A stretch of 64,000 nucleotides of DNA from Streptomyces sp. ISL-100 (GCF_018614615.1 NZ_JAGGOK010000056.1:1-64000); one strand, 5' to 3'. Counted from the first letter of the stretch, positions 24,933-32,993 are shown. Notes: a model not told the origin generated them from the letters alone. A program made the numbers and translations.

Positions 24933-25085
24933 CCTCAATCGCCGGAACGGGCTTGATTTCCGCCCGGACCCGACTCTGCCGACGCGGCTCAATCCGAGTC
25001 GCGTCGGCAGAGTCGCTTCCACAAGGTTCGGACCGCGCCTCGCAAGGGTCAGCCCGGGCGTATTCAGCCCGTCCGGCGTTTGAGG
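24933..25085. repeat. compound terminator/intergenic repeat between permease and tetR
   Basis: The outer arms, CCTCAATCGCCGGAACGGGC at 24933 and its near-complement ending GTCCGGCGTTTGAGG at 25085, belong to the window's main 3'-end repeat family. Inside lies a perfect 16-bp stem (CGACTCTGCCGACGCG, 24971-24986, with 25000-25015). It separates convergent genes. Its right arm also supplies the last codons and stop of the minus-strand tetR gene. Confidence 0.7.
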
Positions 25086-25861
25086 ACCGGGGTCCGGGGC
25101 GGAGCCCCCGACGCGGCGGAGCCGTAAATGTCGCGGCCGGAACCGGGCGGGGTGGGGGAAAGAACCGCCTCCAGCCGAGCCGCGGCCGCCGCCAGCACCA
25201 TCTCCAGCGCCGCCGGATACCCACTGCGGCCCATCTCCGCCACCAGCACCGGCGCGGTCGCGGCGATGTTCGGATGGCTGTCGGCAGGCAGTCGCGCGTA
25301 CGTCTCCCGCCAGGCCCGCGCCTCCGTCTCCTGGGCAGCCGATGGCAGCGTGAGCGTGGACGCGTCCAGCGCCGCGAACGCCAGCGTCTGGTCGACGAAG
25401 GCGTGATAGACCCGTACCGCCTCGGGGTCGGGGAAACCCGCCCCGCGCAGGATGCCCAGGATCGTCTCCACCGACCGCGTCTCGTTCTCCCGCCCGGTCA
25501 CCCGCGCGCAGGTCAGCATCGCCGCCTGCGGATGCGCCTGATAGTCGGCGTGCATCATCAGACCCAGCGTCCGCAGGTCCGCCCGCCACTCACCCGTCGG
25601 CCGGAACCGCCGCAGCGTACGGCCGATCAGCTCGTCGGCGACCGCGAGCAGCAGGTCGTCGGTGTCCCGGAAATACCGGTAGAGCGCGCTCGGGTCGGCC
25701 CCCAGCGCCGCCCCCAGCCGCCGCACGGTGAGCGCCGCCGCCCCGTGCTCGTGGATCAGCCGCAGCGCCGTATGGACGATCAGCTCCTCCGACAGGACCG
25801 TGCCCTGCTTGGTGGGCCGCCGGCGCCGCCGCCCCTCCTCCGGCACCACTCGCTCACTCAT
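25064..25861 (-). CDS. TetR-family transcriptional regulator
   Basis: The 265-residue protein begins MSERVVPEEGRRRRRPTKQG, followed by a TetR helix-turn-helix (LRLIHEHGAAALTVRRLGAAL, DPSALYRYFRDTDDLLLAVADEL) and a TetR_C-like ligand domain. The final 20 residues (GSAASGAPPRTPVLKRRTG) are read from the intergenic repeat and are probably not functional. It is encoded divergently from the region leading to the amidohydrolase gene, which it may control. The longer frame to 26125 has no start support. Confidence 0.85.
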   Translation of the reverse strand: MSERVVPEEGRRRRRPTKQGTVLSEELIVHTALRLIHEHGAAALTVRRLGAALGADPSALYRYFRDTDDLLLAVADELIGRTLRRFRPTGEWRADLRTLGLMMHADYQAHPQAAMLTCARVTGRENETRSVETILGILRGAGFPDPEAVRVYHAFVDQTLAFAALDASTLTLPSAAQETEARAWRETYARLPADSHPNIAATAPVLVAEMGRSGYPAALEMVLAAAAARLEAVLSPTPPGSGRDIYGSAASGAPPRTPVLKRRTG

Positions 25862-26035
25862 GGCGCGCACGTTACGACAACACCGTTGACGTGTGAAGGC
25901 CCCGCGGAGTTCGATGTGCCGCCCTCGGGGCCGTTGTGGCCCCCCGGTGAAGGAGCTGGCGATGACGCCATCGAAGACCCCGTACGGCAGCGACCCGCCC
26001 GCACCCGCCACGCTCACCAGGACCCTCGGCGTCAT

Positions 26036-26364
26036 GACGGCTTCGCCAACGCCGCCTCCAGCACCGCCGCCACTACCAGCATCGGCATCGGCCTGGGCGT
26101 CACGGCGGGCGTCGTCTGCCTGCATATGCGTGCCGATGCTCAGCGCGGCCGTCCTGCTCGCCCTCGGCGGCTACCTCTGCTGGACCTTCTCCACCTACCT
26201 CCGCCGACCACTTCGAAATCAGCCCGGACAACGGCTGGTTCATGCTCGCGTGCCCCGCCGTGATGGTGCTGAGCGGATTCGTGGCGGCGGCCTGGGCGAA
26301 GCGGGTCCGCAAATCCTCTACTTCGTCACCGGCCGCGGCACCGACCCCGACGCGGTCCCCCTGA
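26036..26364 (+). pseudogene. decayed small membrane protein with two frameshifts
   Basis: Three successive frames each encode a hydrophobic or family-like stretch that joins into one sensible protein. Frame 2 gives SIGIGLGVTAGVVCLHM, frame 3 gives VPMLSAAVLLALGGYLCWTF (ending STYL), and frame 1 gives ADHFEISPDNGWFMLACPAV followed by MVLSGFVAAAWAKRVRKSS and a stop at 26362. Each switch needs one extra base, near 26128 and near 26202. No good start was found. It may be a degraded gene or the result of read errors. It occupies most of the 551-base gap between tetR and the amidohydrolase; no other feature is seen there. Confidence 0.45.
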
Positions 26365-26412
26365 CCGTCTGGCCTTTTCCACCCCGCCACTCCTACCGAA
26401 GGAACCCGCACC

Positions 26413-28056
26413 ATGCGCCACAACCCCGCCGACCTCGTCTTCACCGGCGGCCCCGTCCTCACCCTGGACGCCGCCCGCAGCCGCGCCACCACTGTTGCCG
26501 TCACGGGCGACCGCATCACCGCAGTCGGCCACGACGAGGTACACGACCTCATCGGCCCGAAGACCGAAGTCGTCGTCCTCGCCGGGCGGTTGCTCGTGCC
26601 CGGCTTCCAGGACGCCCACATCCACCCCGTGTCGGCCGGCCTGGAACTGGCGCAGTGCGACCTGACGGCCGTCCGTACGGCGGCGGAGACAACCGCCGCC
26701 GTACGGACGTACGCCGACGCCCACCCCGACCGGGAGTGGATCACCGGCGGCGGCTGGTCAATGGAGGCGTTCGCCGGCGGCAGCCCCACCAAGGACCTGC
26801 TCGACGCGGTCGTTCCCGACCGCCCCGTCTACCTGCCCAACCGGGACCACCACGGCGCCTGGGCCAACACCCGTGCCCTGCGCCTCGCGGGCATCGACCG
26901 CACCACCCCCGACCCCGCCGACGGCCGTATCGAGCGAGACGCCCACGGCGAGCCCACAGGCCTCCTCCAGGAGGGCGCGATGGACCTGGTCGCCCGCCTC
27001 ACCCCACCGTCCACCCCCGCCGACCGGCTCGCCGCCCTGCTCCGCGCCCAGCGACTGCTCCACTCGTACGGCATCACCGCCTGGCAGGACGCCATCGTCG
27101 GCACCTTCGGCGCGATGGAAGACCCCGCCGACGCGTACGTCGCCGCCGCCCGCGACGGCTCACTCACCGCCCGCGTCACCGGCGCCCTCTGGTGGGACCG
27201 CGAACGCGGCGCCGAGCAGATACCGGAACTGGTCGCACGCCGGTCGGAACTGAGCCACGGCCGCTTCCGCGCCGGATCCGTGAAGCTCATGGTCGACGGA
27301 GTGGCCGAGACGGGCACCGCCGCGCTCCTCGATCCCTACCTGGACAGCTGCGGCTGTGCCACGGCCAACCGGGGCACCAGCTTCATCGACCCCGCCGACC
27401 TGCGCCGGTACGTCACGGAGCTGGACGCCCTCGGCTTCCAGGCCCACTTCCACGCGCTCGGAGACCGCGCCGTACGTGACGCCCTGGACGCGGTCGAAGC
27501 GGCCCGCAGCGCCAACGGCCACCGGGACACCCGCCCCCACCTCGCCCACCTCCAGATCGTCCACCCGGACGACATCGCCCGCTTCAGGGAGCTCGGCGCC
27601 ACCGCCAACATCCAGCCCCTGTGGGCGGCGCACGAACCGCAGATGGACGAACTCACCATCCCCTTCCTCGGGGACGAACGAGCCGGATGGCAGTACCCGT
27701 TCGGCGCACTGCTGCGCTCCGGTGCCACCCTCGCCGCGGGCAGCGACTGGCCGGTCAGCAGCCCCGACCCGATGCACGGCATCCACACGGCGGTCAACCG
27801 CGTCGAGCCGTACGGCGACGGCCCCGTCTTCCTCCCGGAACAGCGCATCGGCCTCACGGACGCCTTCGCCGCGTACACGGCCGGCTCCGCGTACGTGCAC
27901 CACCTCGACGACACGGGAAGCATCCGCCCCGGAGCTCTCGCCGACCTGGCCGTGCTCGACCGCGACCCGTACGCCGCGCGGCCCGAGGAGATCGCGGCGA
28001 CCCGCGTCGCCCGCACCTACGTCGGCGGGCGGAAGGTCTACGACGCCGGTCTGTAG
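26413..28056 (+). CDS. amidohydrolase family protein (YtcJ-like, Amidohydro_3)
   Basis: The 547-residue metallo-hydrolase has the first metal motif PGFQDAHIHPVSAG near residues 63-76, TGLLQEGAMDLV, HFHALGDRAVRDAL with a metal histidine, and HLAHLQIVHPDDIARF. It ends with GSDWPVSSPDPMHGI (metal aspartate) and the composite beta-domain IRPGALADLAVLDRDPY. This group cleaves N-acyl or cyclic amide bonds; the substrate is unknown. GAAGGAA precedes the ATG. It may be controlled by the TetR at 25064. Confidence 0.87.
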   Translation: MRHNPADLVFTGGPVLTLDAARSRATTVAVTGDRITAVGHDEVHDLIGPKTEVVVLAGRLLVPGFQDAHIHPVSAGLELAQCDLTAVRTAAETTAAVRTYADAHPDREWITGGGWSMEAFAGGSPTKDLLDAVVPDRPVYLPNRDHHGAWANTRALRLAGIDRTTPDPADGRIERDAHGEPTGLLQEGAMDLVARLTPPSTPADRLAALLRAQRLLHSYGITAWQDAIVGTFGAMEDPADAYVAAARDGSLTARVTGALWWDRERGAEQIPELVARRSELSHGRFRAGSVKLMVDGVAETGTAALLDPYLDSCGCATANRGTSFIDPADLRRYVTELDALGFQAHFHALGDRAVRDALDAVEAARSANGHRDTRPHLAHLQIVHPDDIARFRELGATANIQPLWAAHEPQMDELTIPFLGDERAGWQYPFGALLRSGATLAAGSDWPVSSPDPMHGIHTAVNRVEPYGDGPVFLPEQRIGLTDAFAAYTAGSAYVHHLDDTGSIRPGALADLAVLDRDPYAARPEEIAATRVARTYVGGRKVYDAGL

Positions 28057-28114
28057 AGCGAGTACGGTGCGGGAAACGGGGGCGTACTCGTCGCGCGAGG
28101 AAGGAAGTTCACCT

Positions 28115-29203
28115 ATGACACAGCAGGTCCAAGGCGTAATCGCACCGGGGAAGAACGAGCCGGTGAGGGTGGAGACCATCCTCGTCCCGGACCCGGGACC
28201 GGGCGAGGCCGTCGTCAGGGTCCAGGCGTGCGGCGTCTGCCACACCGACCTGCACTACAAGCAGGGGGGCATCAACGACGACTTCCCCTTCCTCCTCGGC
28301 CACGAGGCGGCGGGCATCGTCGAGTCGGTCGGCGAGGGCGTCAGCGACGTCGCCCCCGGCGACTTCGTCATCCTCAACTGGCGTGCGGTGTGCGGCCAGT
28401 GCCGGGCGTGCCTGCGCGGACGTCCCCAGTACTGCTTCGACACCCACAACGCCGAACAGAAGATGACCCTGCTGGACGGCACCGAGCTGTCCCCGGCGCT
28501 CGGCATCGGCGCGTTCGCCGAGAAGACCCTCGTCGCGGCAGGCCAGTGCACCAAGGTCGCCCCGTCCGTCTCGCCGGCCGTCGCGGGCCTGCTCGGCTGC
28601 GGCGTCATGGCCGGCATCGGCGCGGCCATCAACACCGGCCAGGTCGGCCGCGGCGACTCGGTCGCCGTCATCGGCTGCGGCGGTGTCGGCGACGCGGCCG
28701 TTGTCGGGGCCAGGCTCGCCGGCGCGGCGAAGATCATCGCGGTCGACATCGACGACCGCAAGCTGGAGACCGCCCGCACCATGGGCGCCACCCACACCGT
28801 CAACTCCCGCTCCACGGACCCCATTGAAGCCATCCGCGAGCTCACCGGCGGATTCGGCGCCGACGTCGTCATCGAGGCGGTGGGCCGCCCCGAGACGTAC
28901 AAGCAGGCATTCTACGCCCGCGACCTGGCCGGCACCGTAGTCCTGGTCGGCGTACCGACTCCCGACATGCGGCTCGACCTCCCACTCATCGACGTCTTCG
29001 GCCGCGGCGGGGCCCTCAAGTCGTCCTGGTACGGCGACTGTCTGCCCTCCCGCGACTTCCCGATGCTGATCGACCTGCACCAGCAGGGCCGTATCGACCT
29101 CGCCGCCTTCGTCACCGAGACCATCGGCCTCGGCGACATCGAGAAGGCCTTCGCGCGCATGCACGAGGGCGACGTACTGCGCTCGGTGGTGGAGTTCTCA
29201 TGA
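28115..29203 (+). CDS. mscR: S-(hydroxymethyl)mycothiol dehydrogenase (zinc alcohol dehydrogenase class III)
   Basis: The 362-residue medium-chain dehydrogenase has catalytic zinc ligands in QACGVCHTDLHYKQ and LLGHEAAGIVESVG, the structural zinc cluster CGQCRACLRGRPQYC, and an NAD-binding turn VIGCGGVGDAAVVGARLAG. The overall sequence matches actinobacterial mycothiol-dependent formaldehyde dehydrogenase (MscR/AdhE2). It oxidises S-hydroxymethyl-mycothiol formed from formaldehyde. AGGAAGGAAG precedes the ATG. The next gene overlaps by 4 bases (ATGA). Mycothiol itself would be completed by MshC encoded at 48920. Confidence 0.9.
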   Translation: MTQQVQGVIAPGKNEPVRVETILVPDPGPGEAVVRVQACGVCHTDLHYKQGGINDDFPFLLGHEAAGIVESVGEGVSDVAPGDFVILNWRAVCGQCRACLRGRPQYCFDTHNAEQKMTLLDGTELSPALGIGAFAEKTLVAAGQCTKVAPSVSPAVAGLLGCGVMAGIGAAINTGQVGRGDSVAVIGCGGVGDAAVVGARLAGAAKIIAVDIDDRKLETARTMGATHTVNSRSTDPIEAIRELTGGFGADVVIEAVGRPETYKQAFYARDLAGTVVLVGVPTPDMRLDLPLIDVFGRGGALKSSWYGDCLPSRDFPMLIDLHQQGRIDLAAFVTETIGLGDIEKAFARMHEGDVLRSVVEFS

Positions 29204-29850
29204 CGGCCGCATCCGCACCCTCACCCGCCCGCATCGACCACCTGGTCACCTCGGGCACCTTCTCCCTTGACGGCGGCACCTGGGACGTCGACAACAACGT
29301 CTGGATCGTCGGCGACGACACCGAGGCGATCGTCATCGACGCGGCCCACGACGCGGACGCCATCGCCGCCGCACTCGGCGGCCGTACGCTGCGCGCGATC
29401 GTCTGTACGCACGCCCACAACGACCACATCGACGCCGCTCCGGCCCTCGCCGCCGCCACCGGCGCCCCCATCCTGCTCCACCCCGACGACCTGCCGCTGT
29501 GGAAGCACACCCACCCCGACCGCGCCCCCGACGGCGAGCTCACCGACGGACAGACCCTCACCGTCGCCGGCACCACGCTGACCGTCCTGCACACCCCGGG
29601 CCACGCGCCCGGCGCCGTCTGCCTGTATGCGCCGGAACTGGCCACCGTCTTCACCGGCGACACCCTCTTCCAGGGCGGCCCCGGCGCCACCGGCCGGTCC
29701 TTCTCCCACTTCCCGACGATCGTCGACTCGATCCGCGACCGGCTGCTGACCCTGCCGCCGGACACGGAGGTACGTACCGGCCACGGCGACGCGACCACCA
29801 TCGGCGCGGAGGCCCCGCATCTTCAGGAGTGGATCACCAGGAGGCACTGA
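29200..29850 (+). CDS. metallo-beta-lactamase-fold hydrolase coupled to mscR
   Basis: The 216-residue protein has the metal motif CTHAHNDHIDAAP near residues 69-81, LHTPGHAPGAVCL, VFTGDTLFQGGPG and VRTGHGDATTIG. It is glyoxalase-II-like in size. Translationally coupled to the mycothiol-formaldehyde dehydrogenase, it is a good candidate for hydrolysing the S-formylmycothiol product to formate and mycothiol. That role is inferred from context and is not proven for the family. Confidence 0.85.
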   Translation: MTAASAPSPARIDHLVTSGTFSLDGGTWDVDNNVWIVGDDTEAIVIDAAHDADAIAAALGGRTLRAIVCTHAHNDHIDAAPALAAATGAPILLHPDDLPLWKHTHPDRAPDGELTDGQTLTVAGTTLTVLHTPGHAPGAVCLYAPELATVFTGDTLFQGGPGATGRSFSHFPTIVDSIRDRLLTLPPDTEVRTGHGDATTIGAEAPHLQEWITRRH

Positions 29851-29857
29851 GAAACAG

Positions 29858-29885
29858 AAAAACCCCCAGTTCAACTGGGGGTTTT
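29858..29885. terminator. strong bidirectional terminator, ancestral tRNA-Leu and mscR operon terminator
   Basis: AAAA-CCCCCAGTT-C-AACTGGGGG-TTTT is a perfect hairpin with an A-run on one side and a T-run on the other. It ends the mscR operon on the plus strand. It also lies directly past the left att copy, so before integration it would have terminated the minus-strand tRNA-Leu gene. Confidence 0.85.
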
Positions 29886-29886
29886 C

Positions 29887-29912
29887 GCTGGTGTCCGAGG
29901 GGGGACTTGAAC
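29887..29912. repeat. attL, duplicate of the tRNA-Leu 3' end
   Basis: The 26 bases are identical to 35751-35776. They correspond to the T-loop, 3' acceptor strand and CCA of tRNA-Leu(GAG) read on the minus strand. Identity stops after GAAC, where this copy continues TCTCC and the tRNA copy CCCCA. Confidence 0.9.
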
Positions 29913-30031
29913 TCTCCACTCGGGCACCAGCTCATTAGTTAGCTGACCTGCGAGAACGTACCCTCTGAGTCCCCTTCGAGGCTGTGAGGGTCGGTCAGCT
30001 CACCTGCTGTTTCTGCCCGCTCCTGGCCGCT

Positions 30032-30060
30032 GTTGGTCATGCGTTGGCCACGTGGCCAAC
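30032..30060. promoter_or_regulatory. candidate integrase arm sites at the left end, including an 18-bp palindrome
   Basis: Three copies of GTTGGYCAYG occur: GTTGGTCATG (30032-30041), GTTGGCCACG (30043-30052) and the same inverted (30060-30051). The last two form the perfect palindrome GTTGGCCACGTGGCCAAC. Two more copies lie at the right end (35684-35705). Clustered short repeats just inside both attachment sites are the usual form of tyrosine-integrase arm sites. The rest of 29913-30112 shows no gene. Confidence 0.5.
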
Positions 30061-30112
30061 CGTTCCAGCTCAGGCCAATAGAGCCTCCCGCCTGGTCGAG
30101 GACCACGCTCAC

Positions 30113-30961
30113 TCAGTCCAGGGACGCCAACGCACCCGCTATCAGAGAACGTGCCGCAGCTCCCCGCGCGGCCCCCTGCGAGAGCCGCTCAAAGGCTCGG
30201 GCGTACAGCTCGACCTGGCTGGGCTGCGTGAGGGTGGAAGCAGCATCCAACGTGTCCGCGTGCACCCTGGTGTCGTCGAAGATCGTGAAGGTTGGCATGG
30301 GCCACACAGTCCGTTGCGCTGAAAACGGGACGATACCCACGGCAACGTTCTGGAGATCCATAACCCCGAGCAAGTGGCCAAGCTGCGCGGCCATGGTCTC
30401 GGCGCTGCACAGCCGGTACCGCAACACCGCCTCCTCCAGTACGAACGAGAAGCGCCGGGAGCCGTTGCTCAGCACCGCGTTACGCCTTATGCGGGCCACG
30501 ACCGCATCACTCACGTCGTCCGGGGTTCCCCGGAAGTCCGCGATGGATGACAAGAGGGCAGCGGCGTATCCGGGTGTCTGGAGGAATCCAGGGATCACGT
30601 CAGAGACGTAGACGCGAAAGATCTTGGTTTGTTGGTACAGGTCGCCTGTGGACTCTTGCAGGCGACGGAGACCGCTCCGCTGGAGTCGCCTCCACTGCAC
30701 ATGAGCATCGGCGGACTGCCTGTTTGCCGCGATCAAGTCAGGGGCCTGATCATCAGTGGCGCAGGCCCGGCACCACGCTTTGATGTCCGTGTCAGAGGGA
30801 GGGGTCTTTGCGTTCTCAATCCGGGACGACTTCGACTCTGACCAGCCGCACCTGACAGCCAGCTCCCGCCCGCTGATCCCCGCATCCTTCCGAATCTCAC
30901 GCAGACGCCCGGCAAGATCTTCGCGGGCCTTCTGAACGCTCGAAGAGGGGTGCGGGGGCAT
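30113..30961 (-). CDS. Scr1-family (XRE helix-turn-helix plus DUF5753) regulator
   Basis: The 282-residue protein has an N-terminal XRE helix-turn-helix (LAGRLREIRKDAGISGRELAVRCGW, SESKSSRIENAKTPPSDTDI) and a long DUF5753 domain starting IFRVYVSDVIPGFLQTPGYA and ending GAARGAAARSLIAGALASLD. Such proteins (WhiJ/Scr1 type) are abundant in Streptomyces, usually paired with a DUF397 or DUF6879 partner, and some influence antibiotic production. ATG 30961 fits homologue starts. It follows the DUF6879 gene by 14 bases and overlaps nothing. It is the third gene of the leftward operon. Confidence 0.87.
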   Translation of the reverse strand: MPPHPSSSVQKAREDLAGRLREIRKDAGISGRELAVRCGWSESKSSRIENAKTPPSDTDIKAWCRACATDDQAPDLIAANRQSADAHVQWRRLQRSGLRRLQESTGDLYQQTKIFRVYVSDVIPGFLQTPGYAAALLSSIADFRGTPDDVSDAVVARIRRNAVLSNGSRRFSFVLEEAVLRYRLCSAETMAAQLGHLLGVMDLQNVAVGIVPFSAQRTVWPMPTFTIFDDTRVHADTLDAASTLTQPSQVELYARAFERLSQGAARGAAARSLIAGALASLD

Positions 30962-30975
30962 GGAGCTGGCCTTCG

Positions 30976-31491
30976 TCAGATCTTGTAGAGGTGGTGCGGG
31001 ATCGCTCGCTCCCAGACTGCTTCGAAGGCAGCGGAGCACAGCTTTACGGTCTCCGGCTCGGCTGTGATCTCATCCTCGACCACCGCGCCGTCACCAGAGA
31101 AGTGGTGCACACGGAGAAGCGTGCCGTCGAACAGCCAGAAGTCATTTCCCGGCAGGGGGATGCTGGTGGCCCGTCGTCGTGACAGCCACCGAACTTCCTC
31201 ACCCGCCGTGACGTTGGCGTGAGTGACGTAGTGCTCCCAGCGGATGTACTCCGATACGGGCTCGGAGACCACCCGGGCCCGTCGGACCGCTACGCCCCGG
31301 GCCACGGTGTCCGTGATCAACTGGTCATAGGGATGCCACCAGGATTCGCGGTCCTCCCAGTTGATCCGCTCACCACGCTTCCACGCCTCGAACCGGTCTG
31401 TCGAGGCGTAGGAGTCGCGTAGCTCCAGGTGGACGGCAGACCGCTCACACTGGCCAAGCAGCTCAGCGAAGCTGGGCACGCTCGACGGCAT
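30976..31491 (-). CDS. DUF6879 family protein
   Basis: The 171-residue protein matches the DUF6879 pattern: FAELLGQCERSAVHLELRDSYA, FEAWKRGERINWEDRESWWHPYDQLI, SEYIRWEHYVTHANVTAGEEVRWL and PLPGNDFWLFDGTLLRVHHF. The family is found almost only beside Scr1-type regulators and has no proven function. GGAGG precedes the start (ATG 31491, or GTG 31494). Its start overlaps the end of the upstream small gene by about 30 bases, which suggests coupled translation. Confidence 0.8.
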   Translation of the reverse strand: MPSSVPSFAELLGQCERSAVHLELRDSYASTDRFEAWKRGERINWEDRESWWHPYDQLITDTVARGVAVRRARVVSEPVSEYIRWEHYVTHANVTAGEEVRWLSRRRATSIPLPGNDFWLFDGTLLRVHHFSGDGAVVEDEITAEPETVKLCSAAFEAVWERAIPHHLYKI

Positions 31492-31717
31492 CACACGCCT
31501 CCCTGATCATCGGGATCATCCGGGCCGGAATCCTGACGATGGCTTCGCTGTCAGGCACCGGGCCGTTCGCGGGGCTGCTTGCCTCGCACTCCGCCTGAGT
31601 CTCGGTGCTCGGCTTCCACCCCTGCAACAAGATCTCCTGAGCTTCCGCGTCCGCCCACACGGTGGGGCAGTGGTCCCGGTCGGTGTCGGGGTCGATTCCA
31701 ACGAACTCTACGGCCAT
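31463..31717 (-). CDS. small acidic protein, first gene of the Scr1/DUF6879 operon
   Basis: The 84-residue acidic protein (MAVEFVGIDPDTDRDHCPTV, ending VERAQLR) is not assigned to a named family here, but small proteins with this start are common directly upstream of DUF6879 genes in Streptomyces. It has no membrane segment. It shares an operon with the DUF6879 protein and the Scr1-type regulator and could be the third partner of a regulatory or toxin-antitoxin-like unit. Confidence 0.7.
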   Translation of the reverse strand: MAVEFVGIDPDTDRDHCPTVWADAEAQEILLQGWKPSTETQAECEASSPANGPVPDSEAIVRIPARMIPMIREACDAVERAQLR

Positions 31718-31738
31718 GGCTGGCTCCCTGGTCTAGGT

Positions 31739-31831
31739 GCTTGCTCGGGCTTGCATCAGCTTCGTTGAACTGTGGAGACAGCGTCAATACCGCTATCAGT
31801 CATGCCAATTGGCGTGCAAGCTCATGCAAGT
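31739..31831. promoter_or_regulatory. paired GCTTGC operators in the divergent promoter of the element
   Basis: GCTTGC-TCGG-GCTTGC (31739-31754) and the opposite-facing GCAAGC-TCAT-GCAAGT (31816-31831) are direct repeats with 10-bp period, inverted relative to each other and about 60 bases apart. They lie between the leftward Scr1/DUF6879 operon and the rightward small genes. They are likely sites for the Scr1-type regulator encoded nearby and would allow control of both directions. Confidence 0.55.
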
Positions 31832-31901
31832 TTGTAGAGCCCGACACTCGCCACTTCCTACGGTCGGCACATCGACGCGGAATCGACTGGGAGGGCGGGC
31901 C

Positions 31902-32204
31902 ATGGTGGGCGAAGGCAGGATGCACGACACGCGAGCGACTGATCACATGGGCAGCAGCGAGGCCCGACGGTTTCTCTCCCGTCTCTCCGGGGCTCTGGGA
32001 GTCGGCGGCGTGCTCATGGTGCGCAAGTCCGGCCCTGGACCGGAGGGGGCGGACGTTGTCCCTGGCGACGGACTGAAGTGGCCTAAGTGCGAGTGCGGAA
32101 GCCCCCGTTGCCCGGACTACGTCCTCCCGGCGAAGTCCGCTACGGAAGACCTGAGTCCCAGGGTGGCCGAAGCCAACAGGCGGAGTCGTAGGGGCGGACT
32201 GTGA
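31902..32204 (+). CDS. hypothetical protein with a cysteine pair, element gene
   Basis: The 100-residue protein begins MVGEGRMHDTRATDHMGSSE, has a Gly/Val-rich middle and a C-terminal KWPKCECGSPRCPDYV that could bind a metal through three cysteines. GGGAGGG precedes ATG 31902. Its end overlaps the next start by 4 bases (GTGA). Short proteins of this kind recur on Streptomyces mobile elements; the function is not known. Confidence 0.7.
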   Translation: MVGEGRMHDTRATDHMGSSEARRFLSRLSGALGVGGVLMVRKSGPGPEGADVVPGDGLKWPKCECGSPRCPDYVLPAKSATEDLSPRVAEANRRSRRGGL

Positions 32205-32425
32205 GCATCAAGACGGCCATGCGGTACGTGGTGCACCGGATCATGGAGCACCCGGATACGGACGTGAGCTTTGGGGCCGAGTGCCTTCACTGCATGTGGA
32301 AGGCGACGCCTGCCGATGACTCGGCGGCTGTCGATGTGGAGTGCATGACCCACACCGGCCGGTCTGGCCACGCTGCCTTTCGGCGCATCCGTACGTCGTT
32401 CGCGATGGTGGTTCGCGCCGAGTAG
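32201..32425 (+). CDS. DUF7848-like small protein
   Basis: The 74-residue protein (MSIKTAMRYVVHRIMEHPDT, DVSFGAECLHCMWKATP, VECMTHTGRSGHAAFRR, FAMVVRAE) has cysteines and histidines placed as in the small Streptomyces proteins now called DUF7848, found on plasmids and integrated elements. The start is GTG, overlapping the previous stop. Its role is unknown. Confidence 0.7.
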   Translation: MSIKTAMRYVVHRIMEHPDTDVSFGAECLHCMWKATPADDSAAVDVECMTHTGRSGHAAFRRIRTSFAMVVRAE

Positions 32426-32528
32426 AGACCCCCGCCCCGGTGGATCACGGCCCTAGGACAGCCAGAGTGCCCGCCGGGGCGGGTCAGCAAGTGCAGTGCA
32501 CCACTCCCATTTGAGAGAGGTACCACGC

Positions 32529-32738
32529 ATGACCGCAGTCCCCGAATTCGAGTTCCGCACGTCGAGCGCGTGCCAGTACAACAACAATGACCCGCGCTGT
32601 GTCGAGGTCGCGACCAACGTCCCCGGCACGGTCGCGGTCCGCAACTCCGTGACCGGCCGAACGGTTGAGTTCACCGCCGTGGAGTGGGCGGAGTTCCTTC
32701 CCGGTGCCAAGCTGGGGGAGTTCGACGTCACAGCGTAG
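32529..32738 (+). CDS. DUF397 protein
   Basis: The 69-residue protein shows the DUF397 pattern: FRTSSACQYNNNDPRCVEVATN, VAVRNSVTGRTVEFTAVEWAEFL, GEFDVTA. DUF397 proteins are the usual small partners of XRE-DUF5753 (WhiJ/Scr1) regulators. Here the XRE gene sits 1.6 kb away in a different operon with a DUF6879 partner, so this DUF397 protein could serve the same regulator. GAGAGAGG precedes the ATG. Confidence 0.85.
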   Translation: MTAVPEFEFRTSSACQYNNNDPRCVEVATNVPGTVAVRNSVTGRTVEFTAVEWAEFLPGAKLGEFDVTA

Positions 32739-32747
32739 GGAGTCGTC

Positions 32748-32933
32748 ATGCAGCAGTGCCCCCGGTGTGGTGGCAGCGCGGAGAGAGACCCGGAGCACTC
32801 CGGGGTGATGCGCTGCCTGTCGTGCTGGGAAGTGTGGGCACTGCCGACTGAACGACGTTGTCCAGGTGTAGGCCGGGGCACCTTCGCCTCCGCGCTGCGG
32901 TTGTTGGAGGAGCACCGGGATCTGAACCGCTGA
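32748..32933 (+). CDS. small zinc-ribbon protein
   Basis: The 61-residue protein starts MQQCPRCGGSAERDPEHSGV followed by MRCLSCWEVW, a CPxCG/CxxC zinc ribbon, and ends in a short helix (FASALRLLEEHRDLNR). GGGAG lies before the ATG, 9 bases after the DUF397 stop. It may bind nucleic acid or protein; no function is known. Confidence 0.65.
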   Translation: MQQCPRCGGSAERDPEHSGVMRCLSCWEVWALPTERRCPGVGRGTFASALRLLEEHRDLNR

Positions 32934-32943
32934 TCCAACAAAC

Positions 32944-32975
32944 GAATGCCCCTGCCGTGATCGGCAGGGGCATTC
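32944..32975. terminator. bidirectional terminator in the element
   Basis: GAATGCCCCTGCCG (32944-32957) pairs perfectly with CGGCAGGGGCATTC (32962-32975) around TGAT, followed by TTTGG. It separates the rightward small genes from the convergent DUF3987 gene. Confidence 0.85.
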
Positions 32976-32993
32976 TTTGGTTTGTTCGAGCGG

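Noticed and set aside
25862..26125. N-terminal extension of the TetR protein to 26125
   Set aside because: The extension is low-complexity, lacks a ribosome site and overlaps the decayed membrane-protein gene; TetR homologues start near MSERVVPEEG.
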